From Aplectana chamaeleonis (lineage: Eukaryota; Nematoda; Chromadorea; Rhabditida; Cosmocercidae), in assembly GCA_029168955.1 (NCBI GenBank), contig JAPDOI010000905.1, positions 1 to 64,000 on the forward strand: a stretch of DNA of 64,000 bases, given 5' to 3'. This document shows positions 23,273 to 34,816 of this stretch, one piece after another (positions within the stretch are counted from its first letter, which is position 1; every line of letters begins with the position of its first letter). Position numbers and translations under genes: made by a program. The notes under the pieces were generated by a model, which was given only the letters and a program-made list of their open reading frames with translations, had not been told where the DNA came from and did no database searches.

Positions 23273-23322
23273 TACTCTGAGAAGACTCGCCGCGAATCTC
23301 CCGCAAACCTGCCGGGTCGTAG

Positions 23323-23505
23323 CCTATCAGGCACCGACTCGGCAGGTTCAAGGCGCCGACCCGGCAGGTCCAAGGCGCCGACCCGGCAGGTTCAAGGCGC
23401 CGACTCGGCAGGCTCAAGGCGCCGACCCGGCAGGTTCAAGGCGCCGACTCGGCAGGTTCAAGGCGCCGACCCGACAGGTTCAAGGCACCGACTCGGCAGG
23501 TTAAA
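23323..23505 (+). repeat. 22-bp GC-rich tandem repeat (about 8 units)
   Basis: Units of 22 bases read GCGCCGACCCGGCAGGTTCA plus AG, with C/T changes. It forms the inner side of the left end of the 15-kb unit. Related but scrambled CGCGGCAGGTT motifs are found at the right end (38065-38260). Confidence 0.85.
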
Positions 23506-23880
23506 GGCCGCACATGAATATTGCTTATACTTGAAGCATGAATTTCATGCTTTCCCGCTGGCAAGCTTGTCAGCTGCAAAAAATTTGGTAAGGGGCACAA
23601 AGCTCCTCTATAGTTTCTCCCTCACCTCACATGAAGGAGGCAATCCGGCTCCAAAGCACATCAATCAATGACAGGGGCGCCAGTGTGAACTTGGTCTGAC
23701 CAATCGTCTGTCCACCCAGCACAGAGGCATATCGTAGGCCGCGCGGGTTCGATAAGTCGTTCAACGTGCGCGTTAACGGTACACTACCGGGACAGTTTTG
23801 TGGTGTAGGTGACCCAATGGAAGAAAATGCGCTTCGCCGCATTGCTGTGGTAAAAATCTATCGGAAAACTATGTTCTATC
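23506..23880. other. No gene seen
   Basis: This lies between the 22-bp array and the mariner remnant. A 71-residue minus frame (23627-23842) has no recognisable feature. Confidence 0.4.
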
Positions 23881-24643
23881 AGGTTGCTTAATAAGTTTTG
23901 TCGTTCAACAAGAAAAACAACTTTATGGTTCAAAATACACTTTATTATTCAGTATAATCTCCCTGAACATTAATACATTTAAAAAAAACCAAAAAAAATC
24001 CAAGTCTCATCCATAGTGATGAATCGACGCACAAAATCCACTTTATCCTTTTTAAAACGCTCCAAATGTTGCTGAGAAAGTCGCATTCGAATGTGTTTTT
24101 GTTCCATTGTTAGCGAATGCGGCAGCCATTGTGCACACAGCTTTCTAAAACCCAGAATTTTACTTAAAATAAGGCTCACGCTGCCTAATGACATGTGTAG
24201 AGCCTCTACTAAATTTCTCTCGGTCAATCGACGATCTTCCAAAACCATGTCCTGTGTTTTGGCTATGATTTCTGGTGTTGATGCGCTTTTTTCCTTCACG
24301 TGGATCGTCTTCAAGGCCTGTACGACCACGTTTAAATTCAGCAACTCCTATTTCTACTGTTCTAATTGTAGGTCTTTATTCAATCATTATACACTTTTAA
24401 CATTCTTTCGTGGATTTTTTTTGGTGCTACACCTTCCAAGAATAAGAATTTTATCACTGCACGATATTCAATTTTTCCATTGCTGTGAGACGGCGACACT
24501 AAATGGCTTGTAAACAAATAATGAATTCACAGATTGAAATGAAACTTCACATACTTTCATATGAAGAGTGTACCAACAAAACAAAAAGAATTGGGCTAGT
24601 AGCAACGCCCTCTTATCGAACGACAAAACTTATTGAACAACCT
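23881..24643 (-). mobile_element. Internally deleted mariner element
   Basis: The ends AGGTTGCTTAATAAGTTTTG and, at the right, GAACGACAAAACTTATTGAA with CAACCT are inverted. The total length of about 763 bp is well short of a normal mariner (about 1.3 kb). A second partial copy of the right end (ACTTATTCAACAACCTGGG) follows at about 24656-24675. Confidence 0.8.
23979..24344 (-). pseudogene. Mariner transposase, N-terminal remnant
   Basis: Minus-strand frame of 121 residues. Residues about 22-75 resemble the second helix-turn-helix DNA-binding part (TPEIIAKTQDMVLEDRRL, then LGSVSLIL). QWLPHSL and MEQKHIRM follow. Near the end ITMDETWI carries the first catalytic Asp of the DDD triad. The rest of the catalytic core is missing, replaced by AT-rich sequence, so it cannot act. 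The domain order agrees with the mariner-type ends around it. Confidence 0.85.
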
Positions 24644-25156
24644 GGGACGTTGAGAAACTTATTCAACAACCTGGGACGTTCTTTAGAAGGTGCCAAAAAC
24701 TATGAAAGCAGAATTTTTTCATCATTATTCATCATCATCATCAGCAGAACATCAGCTTCCCACTGTCAGTTGTTGTGTTAGGCGGGGTGGACTCAAGTAT
24801 AGGCGAACTAGAGGACATACCGTCCTGGGATTCCATAATCCACGATTGGTTGGTTGTATCCTCGATCGCCAGCACTGGAAAGTCGGCACCACCGCCTTGA
24901 AGTAAAGTTTATGCCCGATTACGAGCGACAACAACTACTGCAGTTCAAGATCACGAGATACCGCTGGCCTAAACCAGGTCAGAGTACACGGGTAGACGAG
25001 CTGGATTAATAGTTTATCCTTATTGATTTCCAAATAAATGTGATGGTTAGTGGATGAGGATGATGATGGTCGAGGGGTTGGCACAGCAGCAAGATCGATT
25101 TTCCTCCCGAGGAGCGAGACGACAGCCACGACGAGGCCCCGCAAACTCACCGACCG

Positions 25157-25162
25157 TTTATT
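25157..25162 (-). terminator. Polyadenylation signal of the LTR
   Basis: AATAAA on the minus strand within the presumed R region. A GT-rich stretch (GGTCGGTGAGTTTG) follows, as expected downstream of a cleavage site. Confidence 0.45.
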
Positions 25163-25459
25163 GATTGCTCTCACCGAGCAGCCGCCTGCGGACGGTGTCG
25201 AGGGGCAGGAGTGAAATCCTCTATCGCTCTCGATCTCTCTCTCTCTCCTAGCAATCAATCCGTGCACCACGGGGATCGCTAAGATAAAACTGGCCTCCGG
25301 CCCAGAGCACTAAGACCCGTCAGCTATGAGCTGAGATTGGGTTTCTCCTCTGCTGTTCAGGCTGTCCGCCTAGCTGCACGCCTTTTCTCCGACCGAGAAG
25401 ACACGACAAGCCCTGAGAAGACAAAGGCTCCGAAGACTACGCCGACCGCGAATGGCTGG

Positions 25460-25467
25460 CTTATATA
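25460..25467 (-). promoter_or_regulatory. TATA box of the LTR
   Basis: TATATAAG on the minus strand, in a GC-rich setting, about 300 bases upstream of the AATAAA signal of the same LTR. Confidence 0.5.
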
Positions 25468-25920
25468 TGCCTGGCTGGGCTCCTCCCCTCTCCGCAGCTA
25501 ACACGTGACGCCCCGACCGGGCTGTGCTCCTCGTCACTGGCTGTGGCCTCGCCTTCCTCGATTGATTGGGGGCGGGGCGCCGCTGTGCCAACCCGTCATG
25601 CCACTGCGCATGACGAAACAAGGGTTACAATGCGGGAGTACAATAATACGGCCACTGCTGACCTCAAAGAACAATCAAAATGAGGAGCCACTGAGCTACA
25701 AATGCAACGAGTAGGATGATATCATGAGAAATAACAAGATAAGAATATTACGACATCATAACAGGTACATAACATTCTTAAACAACACATAACTAGGCAG
25801 GAATATAACTAGTATCACTGATGTATATCCATGTATACATGACACCACAACATTTGTACCTTCATATAGTTCACCCTATAATTTCTGATTTCATCGTTTT
25901 CACACCTTCTAAGGAATATA

Positions 25921-26171
25921 CAGTTCACCTCCGCACTGCCGTTCAGTCCGCAAAGTGCACGCTGATCACGAAAGCGTGCTGCGGCGCGGTTGCGGGTATC
26001 CTCAGACAAGGATGTGGGATCACCCGAGCGGTTTTCGCCTTTGGCGCCCGGGTGATCTCTCCGCCCGGGTGATCCCACATCCCTGTCTGAGGATGCTCGC
26101 AACCGCGCCGCAGCACGCTTTCGCGATCAGCGTGCACTTTGCGGACTGAACCCCAGTGCGGAGGTGAACTG
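25921..26171. mobile_element. 251-bp palindromic TA element, copy 2
   Basis: TA at 25919-25920 and 26172-26173 flanks the ends CAGTTCACCTCCGCACTGCC and its near complement. Length and body match copy 1 at 22540-22790. The arms pair around a CCCGGGTG-rich centre. Confidence 0.88.
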
Positions 26172-26432
26172 TACGTCAACGTAAAAAAAACCCTTTCCGA
26201 TAGATTTCACCATAACAAGGCCATTGTTCTACTCTGCCACAGCCCTGTCGCGGTCGCAGACTTGAGCGATGTCGCAGTCTCTGAAGGCCAGTTGTGCTGT
26301 GCCATACATCGATCCTGCGACGCGACCGGCGCATGCAAAGTGTTCCTGCGACAGCTCTTTTCATGGGGGAAAGTGTGGGTCCCGACACGATTCGTAGATG
26401 AGCGAGCCTGTCGCGGTCGCATACTGGGGGAC

Positions 26433-26578
26433 AGGGGCTGCCTACACACCGAGGGAGGAGTTGTCCCGTTTTTGTAGTTTGAAACGTCACGCGCCTCAAC
26501 GCGAGCGAAGTGGTCCCGATTGAAATTAGAGCAGCCAAAAGCGGGACAATTTCTCCCTTGGTGTGTAGAGAGCCCCTT
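26433..26578. repeat. Inverted repeat, about 146 bp
   Basis: GGGGCTGCCTACACACCGAG (26434) pairs with CTTGGTGTGTAGAGAGCCCC (ending near 26576), with further pairing inward (GTTGTCCCG and CGGGACAA). It may be the core of a small element reaching to about 26204-26610, where weaker CCATTGTT and AACAATGG ends are seen. Confidence 0.6.
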
Positions 26579-27201
26579 TCCGGCAGACTGGAGGTATAAC
26601 AATGGCCCAATGCGGCAAAACGCAATTTTGAAGGTCGCCGTCATTTATGATGTGTCGTCTGCAGTGGCGCAAGCAAACACCATAATTGACGCCGGATTTC
26701 AGGCGTAGATTTTGCCGCTTGTCGAGACGTTAAAGTGAGAAAACTAAAAAACCGAACACAGAGAAAGATTTCTGAAAGTTGGGCTCCGCAGAAAAGGTCA
26801 AGGATTTGGCATTGCTCCTAAATGTCGTGAAATTGTCTTATTGGATTTGGCTCTCAACTTGATTTTTCAAATGTAGTGAAATTGTCGAATTGATTTGGCT
26901 GTGATGATACTATATGCAGATAACATAATCATTAAATGTAGTGAAATTGTTGCAAACGGATTTGGCAGGAGCTCTATCAATTATCACAGTCAAATCAACT
27001 AGACGAAAAATACCGTGCGGTACAAATTGCCACGATAGCCGTAAAATATAGTGTTTGGTGCAATTACACAACTCACACCGGGAATCACGCCTGTAATTCC
27101 AGTGCAACCGCATTCTCAATAAATAATCACATAGGAACGGTTGTTTGGCGGTGGAAAAGGGATTGTCGGTGCAACCGCGGAAGCAAGAATAGAGATATCA
27201 G

Positions 27202-30200
27202 GTTGAAATCACTTGAAACCCAGATTGGACGGTGCAGCCTTCGGCTGCACCGTGAGGCAAGGGAGGTAATCCCCGGGTGGGGGCTGATTTTCGTGTTGGC
27301 TGCAATTCGGAGTGGTTTAAATCATTTGAAACCCTGGATGGACGGTGCAGCCTTCGGCTGCACCGTCAGGCAAGGGAGGTAATTCCCGGGTGGAGGCTGA
27401 TTCTAGTGTTGGCTGCAATTCGGAGTGGTTTAAATCATTTGAGACCCTGGATGGACGGTGCAGCCTTCGGCTGCACCGTCAGGCAAGGGAGGTAATCCCC
27501 GGATGGAGGTTGATTTTAGTGTTGGCTGCAATTCGAAGTGGTTTAAATCATTTGAGACCCTGGATGGACGGTGAAGCCTTCGGCTGCACCGTCAGGCAAG
27601 GGAGGTAATCCCCGGGTGGAGGCTGATTTTAGTGTTGGCTGCAATTCGGAGTGGTTTAAATCATTTGAGACCCTGGATGGACGGTGCAGCCTTCGGCTGC
27701 ACCGTCAGGCAAGGGAGGTAATCCCCGGGTGGAGGCTGATTTTAGTGTTGGCTGCAATTCGAAGTGGTTTAAATCATTTGAGACCCTGGATGGACGGTGC
27801 AGCCTTCGGCTGCACCGTCAGGCAAGGGAGGTAATGCCCGGGTGAGGGCTGATTTTCGTGTTGGCTGCAATTCGGAGTGGTTTAAATCATTTGAGACCCT
27901 GGATGGACGGTGCAGCCTTCGGCTGCACCGTCAGGCAAGGGAGGTAATGCCCGGGTGGAGGCTGATTTTAGTGTTGGCTGCAATTCGGAGTGGTTTAAAT
28001 CATTTGAGACCCTGGATGGACGGTGCAGCCTTCGGCTGCACCGTCAGGCAAGGGAGGTAATCCCCGGGTGGAGGTTGATTTTAGTGTTGGCTGCAATTCG
28101 AAGTGGTTTAAATCATTTGAGACCCTGGATGGACGGTGCAGCCTTCGGCTGCACCGTCAGGCAAGGGAGGTAATCCCCGGGTGGAGGCTGATTTTAGTGT
28201 TGGCTGCAATTCGGAGTGGTTTAAATCATTTGAGACCCTGGATGGACGGTGCAGCCTTCGGCTGCACCGTTAGGCAAGGGGGGGTAATCCCCGGGTGGAG
28301 GTTGATTTTCGTGTTGGCTGCAATTCGGAGTGGTTTAAATCATTTGAGACCCTGGATGGACGGTGCAGCCTTCGGCTGCACCGTCAGGCAAAGGAGGTAA
28401 TCCCCGGGTGGAGGTTGATTTTTGTGTTGGCTGCAATTCGGAGTGGTTTAAATCATTTGAGACCCTGGATGGACGGTGCAGCCTTCGGCTGCACCGTCAG
28501 GCAAGGAGGTAATCCTCGGGTGGAGGTTGATTTTCGTGTTGGCTGCAATTCGGAGTGGTTTAAATCACTTGAGACCCTGGATGGACGGTGCAGCCTTCGG
28601 CTGCACCGTCAGGCAAGGCAGGTAATCCCCGGGTGGAGGCTGATTCTAGTGTTGGCTACAATTCGGAGTGGTTTAAACCATTTGAGACCCTGGATAGACC
28701 GTGCAGCCTTCGGCTGCACCGTTAGGCAAAGGAGGTAATCCCCGGGTGGAGGGTCATTTTCGTGTTGGCTGCAATTCGGAGTGGTTTAAATCATTTGAGA
28801 CCCTGGATGGACGGTGCAGCCTTCGGCTGCACCGTCAGGCAAGGGAGGTAATCCCCGGGTGGAGGCTGATTTTAGTGTTGGCTGCAATTCGAAGTGGTTT
28901 AAATCATTTGAGACCCTGGATGGACGGTGCAGCCTTCGGCTGCACCGTTAGGCAAAGGAGGTAATCCCCGGGTGGAGGTTGATTTTCGTGTTGGCTGCAA
29001 TTCGGAGTGGTTTAAATCATTTGAGACCCTGGATGGACGGTGCAGCCTTCGGCTGCACCGGCAGGCAAGGGAGGTAATCCCGGGTGGAGGCTGATTTTAG
29101 TGTTGGCTGCAATTCGAAGTGGTTTAAATCATTTGAGACCCTGGATGGACGGTGCAGCCTTCGGCTGCACCGTCAGGCAAGGGAGGTAACGCCCGGGTGA
29201 GGGCTGATTTTCGTGTTGGCTGCAATTCGGAGTGGTTTAAATCATTTGAGACCCTGGATGGACGGTGCAGCCTTCGGCTGCACCGTCAGGCAAGGGAGGT
29301 AATTCTCGGGTGGAGGCTGATTTTAGTGTTGGCTGCAATTCGGAGTGGTTTAAATCATTTGAGACCCTGGATGGACGGTGCAGCCTTCGGCTGCACCGTC
29401 AGGCAAGGGAGGTAATCCCCGGATGGAGGTTGATTTTAGTGTTGGCTGCAATTCGAAGTGGTTTAAATCATTTGAGACCCTGGATGGACGGTGCAGCCTT
29501 CGGCTGCACCGTCAGGCAAGGGAGGTAATCCCCGGGTGGAGGCTGATTTTAGTGTTGGCTGCAATTCGGAGTGGTTTAAATCATTTGAGACCCTGGATGG
29601 ACGGTGCAGCCTTCGGCTGCACCGTTAGGCAAAGGAGGTAATCCCCGGGTGGAGGTTGATTTTCGTGTTGGCTGCAATTCGGAGTGGTTTAAATCATTTG
29701 AGACCCTGGATGGACGGTGCAGCCTTCGGCTGCACCGTCAGGCAAGGGAGGTAATCCCCGGGTGGAGGCTGATTTTAGTGTTGGCTGCAATTCGAAGTGG
29801 TTTAAATCATTTGAGACCCTGGATGGACGGTGCAGCCTTCGGCTGCACCGTTAGGCAAAGGAGGTAATCCTCGGGTGGAGGTTGATTTTCGTGTTGGCTG
29901 CAATTCGGAGTGGTTTAAATCATTTGAGACCCTGGATGGACGGTGCAGCCTTCGGCTGCACCGTCAGGCAAGGGAGGTAATCCCCGGGTGGAGGCTGATT
30001 TTAGTGTTGGCTGCAATTCGAAGTGGTTTAAATCATTTGAGACCCTGGATGGACGGTGCAGCCTTCGGCTGCACCGTCAGGCAAGGGAGGTAATCCTGGG
30101 TGGAGGCTGATTTTAGTGTTGGCTGCAATTCGAAGTGGTTTAAATCATTTGAGACCCTGGATGGACGGTGCAGCCTTCGGCTGCACCGTTAGGCAAAGGA

Positions 30201-32513
30201 GGTAATCCCCGGGTGGAGGTTGATTTTCGTGTTGGCTGCAATTCGGAGTGGTTTAAATCATTTGAGACCCTGGATGGACGGTGCAGCCTTCGGCTGCACC
30301 GTCAGGCAAGGGAGGTAATCCCCGGGTGGAGGCTGATTTTAGTGTTGGCTGCAATTCGAAGTGGTTTAAATCATTTGAGACCCTGGATGGACGGTGCAGC
30401 CTTCGGCTGCACCGTTAGGCAAAGGAGGTAATCCCCGGGTGGAGGTTGATTTTCGTGTTGGCTGCAATTCGGAGTGGTTTAAATCATTTGAGACCCTGGA
30501 TGGACGGTGCAGCCTTCGGCTGCACCGTTAGGCAAAGGAGGTAATCCCCGGGTGGAGGTTGATTTTCGTGTTGGCTGCAATTCGGAGTGGTTTAAATCAT
30601 TTGAGACCCTGGATGGACGGTGCAGCCTTCGGCTGCACCGTCAGGCAAGGGAGGTAATCCCCGGGTGGAGGCTGATTTTAGTGTTGGCTGCAATTCGAAG
30701 TGGTTTAAATCATTTGAGACCCTGGATGGACGGTGCAGCCTTCGGCTGCACCGTTAGGCAAAGGAGGTAATCCTCGGGTGGAGGTTGATTTTCGTGTTGG
30801 CTGCAATTCGGAGTGGTTTAAATCATTTGAGACCCTGGATGGACGGTGCAGCCTTCGGCTGCACCGTCAGGCAAGGGAGGTAATCCCCGGGTGGAGGCTG
30901 ATTTTAGTGTTGGCTGCAATTCGAAGTGGTTTAAATCATTTGAGACCCTGGATGGACGGTGCAGCCTTCGGCTGCACCGTCAGGCAAGGGAGGTAATCCC
31001 CGGGTGGAGGCTGATTTTAGTGTTGGCTGCAATTCGAAGTGGTTTAAATCATTTGAGACCCTGGATGGACGGTGCAGCCTTCGGCTGCACCGTCAGGCAA
31101 GGGAGGTAACGCCCGGGTGAGGGCTGATTTTCGTGTTGGCTGCAATTCGGAGTGGTTTAAATCATTTGAGACCCTGGATGGACGGTGCAGCCTTCGGCTG
31201 CACCGTCAGGCAAGGGAGGTAATCCTCGGGTGGAGGCTGATTTTAGTGTTGGCTGCAATTCGGAGTGGTTTAAATCATTTGAGACCCTGGATGGACGGTG
31301 CAGCCTTCGGCTGCACCGTCAGGCAAGGGAGGTAATCCCCGGATGGAGGTTGATTTTAGTGTTGGCTGCAATTCGGAGTGGTTTAAATCATTTGAGACCC
31401 TGGATGGACGGTGCAGCCTTCGGCTGCACCGTTAGGCAAAGGAGGTAATCCCCGGGTGGAGTTTGATTTTCGTGTTGGCTGCAATTCGGAGTGGTTTAAA
31501 TCATTTGAGACCCTGGATGGACGGTGCAGCCTTCGGCTGCACCGTCAGGCAAGGGAGGTAATCCCCGGGTGGAGGCTGATTTTAGTGTTGGCTGCAATTC
31601 GAAGTGGTTTAAATCATTTGAGACCCTGGATGGACGGTGCAGCCTTCGGCTGCACCGTTAGGCAAAGGAGGTAATCCTCGGGTGGAGGTTGATTTTCGTG
31701 TTGGCTGCAATTCGGAGTGGTTTAAATCATTTGAGACCCTGGATGGACGGTGCAGCCTTCGGCTGCACCGTCAGGCAAGGGAGGTAATCCCCGGGTGGAG
31801 GCTGATTTTAGTGTTGGCTGCAATTCGAAGTGGTTTAAACCATTTGAGACCCTGGATGGACGGTGCAGCCTTCGGCTGCACCGTTAGGCAAAGGAGGTAA
31901 TCCCCGGGTGGAGGTTGATTTTCGTGTTGGCTGCAATTCGGAGTGGTTTAAATCATTTGAGACCCTGGATGGACGGTGCAGCCTTCGGCTGCACCGTCAG
32001 GCAAGGGAGGTAATCCCCGGGTGGAGGCTGATTTTAGTGTTGGCTGCAATTCGGAGTGGTTTAAATCATTTGAGACCCTGGATGGACGGTGCAGCCTTCG
32101 GCTGCACCGTTAGGCAAAGGAGGTAATCCTCGGGTGGAGGTTGATTTTCGTGTTGGCTGCAATTCGGAGTGGTTTAAATCATTTGAGACCCTGGATGGAC
32201 GGGGCAGCCTTCGGCTGCACCGTTAGGCAAGGAGGTAATCCTCGGGTGGAGGCTGATTTTCGTGTTGGCTGCAATTCCGAAGTGGTTTAAATCATTTGAG
32301 ACCCTGGATGGATTTGTGCAGCCTTCGGCTGCACCGTTAGGCAAAGGAGGTACTCCTCGGGTGGAGGTTGATTTTCGTGTTGGCTGCAATTCGAAGTGGT
32401 TTAAATCATTTGAGACCCTGGATGGACGGTGCAGCCTTCGGCTGCACCGTTAGGCAAAGGAGGTAATCCTCGGGTGGAGGTTGATTTTAGTGTTGGCTGC
32501 GATTCGAAAAAAA
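27202..32513 (+). repeat. 113-bp satellite, about 47 units
   Basis: Units of 113 bases repeat head to tail. Each carries a perfect hairpin (GGTGCAGCC, loop TTC, complement), then CAAGGGAGGTAATCCCCGGG, a TGATTTTAGTGTTGGCTGCA block and a GTGGTTTAAATCATTTGAGA block. Two main variants alternate over much of 28.7-32.1 kb (CAGGCAAGGG with GGCTGATTTTAG, and TAGGCAAAGG with GGTTGATTTTCG), giving 226-bp dimers. Rare variants recur at fixed spacing, showing larger duplications. A degenerate unit follows to about 32600. The repeated 87-residue frames are by-products. Confidence 0.95.
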
Positions 32514-32599
32514 AAAACATTTAAAACCAAAAATCGGCAAGGAAGGAAAACTTCGGGTGTGGGCCGATCTTACTGTTGGTCAAAACCCTGATTGAAGAA

Positions 32600-33287
32600 A
32601 TGAAACCGAGCAGCCTTATAGTCAGAGTGAATAGATAACAAACGAGGTTGAAATTCTTGTCTGATTACCCAAAATCCCTTCAATTACCAAGCCAGTACCC
32701 TTATTAACTCTCAGTCACATTTCACTGCCGCTTTCATGAACATTTCTACCTGAAATTACCGCTTTCCGAACTTTCCGAAGGAGACGTGAAAGTTTTTTCG
32801 AGATTTCCGCAGCTAATCAATAAAATAGGCGTCGCTGTTACCATGGATTCTGCATCTACACCATCGCACACACCATTCTACGGCTATCGTGGCAATCGGT
32901 ACCGCACGGTATTTGGAGTTTACTGTCAAATCATGCGTCAGAAGGGGTTTTCCTTGGAGCTCATATTGAATCGAATGAGAACAGGAATAAACCTAGCAGC
33001 AAAAACGTTTCTATACAATGCGAACCGTGAAAGCGTTGAGGACACGAAGACATAGAGTCAGTAGCGAGTAAATTGCGTTAAATTTCGTTTTCATGATTTT
33101 TATCTCATCGGTGAGGGAAGGTCTGGTACCTTATTGTTAGTGGGAGCTACACTGAAAAGGCAGAATAGCATTCGGAAACCTTAATTCTAGCCCATAAGGC
33201 CACGTTTCGTTCAGCATTGTTGACTGAGGATTATTATTATTTTCTTTTTGTCTTCATTCGCTCGCCAGAGGACCTTCTGACGCGTGA
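32600..33287. other. Interior of the foldback, one unidentified frame
   Basis: The 89-residue plus frame 32786-33055 reads through the inner right arm (32878-32916) and on into the extra segment. It has no recognisable domain. Because part of it is arm sequence shared with the left side, it is probably not a gene. Confidence 0.35.
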
Positions 33288-33519
33288 TTTGACTGTGATA
33301 ATTGATAGAGCTCCTGCCAAATCCGTTTGCAACAATTTCACTACATTTAATGATTATGTTATCTGCATATAGTATCATCACAGCCAAATCAATTCGACAA
33401 TTTCACTACATTTGAAAAATCAAGTTGAGAGCCAAATCCAATAAGACAATTTCACGACATTTAGGAGCAATGCCAAATCCTTGACCTTTTCTGCGGAGCC
33501 CAACTTTCAGAAATTTCAC

Positions 33520-34490
33520 AACTTTTTACAAGGGTTTCCCTTCTACAATATCGTCAAGCTCTAAAAGGCAAGTTGTTTTTCTTCAAGACATAGTGGTAGA
33601 AATGAAGAAACAGCTGCTAGGATTGCAAGATAATAGTTGCAACGCGGCTTCCTACAGACAAGATACAAGGCATATACTTTTTGAATTTAAAAGTCGAGAA
33701 AATGAAGAAATGAGTTTTAAAATGACCCAATTGTACAGGGTTGGGGCACAATCCTAGACGGGGGAGAGGGGGGCACCCACCATTCAAGACAGAAGTGAAA
33801 TGAACCACCGATTGGTAAGGCAACCAGTCGGAGTATTTCCATGACGTTTCTATAAAAACAATGATTGATAGCAGTATCAGACATCTTTTATCAGAATTTT
33901 TCATCATTTCTATGAGTGAATCTTGGGTGGCCTCACCCCGTCTAAGATAGACCCAGGGTCAGTCGCTCTAGCCAAACTTCACCTGTTCTTGCTGACGTGG
34001 CTCGTCTGCGCCGGCCCATATGTCTGATTCGGAACAAGAACGAGAGTTAAAGACATCGTACGCGCAGAAAACCGTATATTATTTTTTCGTGTTTTTGGGT
34101 AGTTTGGCCCCTCTAGTGAACGAAAATGTTGAAGGGGCCCATGAAAAACCTTCATTCTTCTTTCAACTCCCTTCTTCATTAAAGAAAAGTCAATCGGAAC
34201 ACATTGCAAATACGAATTTGAATTTCGCGCCAAAATCATTTTCGGAGTTTTTCTGCATGTGGAGTTCGTGCCGTAACTATTTTTCCTGTTGTCTTACGGT
34301 CGCACCAACATTCTAGGAAAAAGTGCTAGATGACTGGTGAGAATTGGTGGCGGATATTAATCTTTGACGCCTTCCAACCTCATCGTCCAACGTTTTTGAC
34401 GCGCCAAAGTTTACCAGTGTGGTCTACCGGGCTCAATCATAAAATTGAGCCTGAAAAATGGAAAATGATTTCCAGCGCGAACGATAGTTA
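33520..34490. other. No gene seen
   Basis: Frames here (33617-33907 minus, 34020-34316 plus) lack recognisable motifs. A G-rich run lies near 33763. I see no inverted repeat or RNA gene. Confidence 0.4.
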
Positions 34491-34770
34491 AGTGCGCCAG
34501 AAGAGGACCACCGTAATCTTAGGAATGATGTTATTCGGCTCTCTTAAACAAATTTGATGATACCCAATTGATCAATGATAAAGATAAAAGAAGTGAAAGA
34601 GCGGTGTGTCACAGTCCTTCTCCAGAGTTCAGCAGTTGAGGATCTGCCTGGACTACAAAGCAGAAAAACAACACCACCGGTGGTGAAGATGTAGCGAATT
34701 CGGAGTCAGAACTTAGAAAATTTTAGAGCCAACTCGAGTGAGATTACGACTAGCCTTGTTCTGGCGCACT
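34491..34770. mobile_element. 280-bp inverted-repeat element
   Basis: The ends AGTGCGCCAGAA and TTCTGGCGCACT are inverted, and pairing extends to CGTAATCT. The core (TAAACAAATTTGATGATACC through CACCACCGGTGG and ACTTAGAAAATTTTAGAGCC) matches the core of the 289-bp element at 42807-43095, though the outer ends differ. It stands directly left of the second 42-bp array. Confidence 0.65.
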
Positions 34771-34816
34771 TTTCCTATCGCTCTTGTTGATTCAGGGGCA
34801 TGACTTGCATGCGGTG

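Larger units (their letters stand above)
18768..23274 (-). mobile_element. CR1/jockey-like LINE, 3' part, with five insertions
   Basis: One LINE copy runs leftward in the pieces 23274-22791, 22539-22013, 21533-21491, 20515-19317 and 18830-18768. Each gap is an inserted element (22540-22790, 21534-22013, 20516-21490, 18831-19316), and removing it rejoins the frame. The LINE ends with a stop in the TAATAAT run and an (AAT)n tail at about 18768-18800. Its 5' endonuclease part is at 38293-38700, across the 15-kb unit. The LINE is dead: the catalytic motif is altered and there is a frameshift near 19555. Confidence 0.85.
24780..25632 (-). mobile_element. Probable LTR (with leader) of a retroelement
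   Basis: Read on the minus strand this has the layout of a long terminal repeat. A GC-rich upstream part (25632-25470) leads to a TATA box at 25460-25467. A transcribed part follows, with an AATAAA signal at 25157-25162, then a U5-like segment. Past about 24905 comes TGGTGCCGACTTTCC, which could be a tRNA primer site of Bel/Pao style. No gag or pol frame follows, so it is a solo LTR or a truncated 5' end. The exact ends are not fixed because the TG...CA termini are uncertain. Confidence 0.5.
26767..33519. mobile_element. Foldback element enclosing the 113-bp satellite
   Basis: The left arm (26767-27046) pairs with the right arm (33288-33519 and 32878-32916). They share ATTTCTGAAAGTTGGGCTCC, repeated GATTTGG motifs and TGTAGTGAAATTG blocks, then ATACCGTGCGGTAC and GCCACGATAGCCGTA further in. 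About 370 bases (32917-33287) are extra in the right arm. Motif style matches the foldbacks at 7106 and 55160. The satellite fills most of the space between arms. No transposase is seen and the terminal duplication is unclear. Confidence 0.75.

Noticed and set aside
27277..32126. About twenty repeated 87-residue frames
   Set aside because: Each spans just over two 113-bp satellite units. The 113-base period shifts frame every unit and stops arise at the same place.
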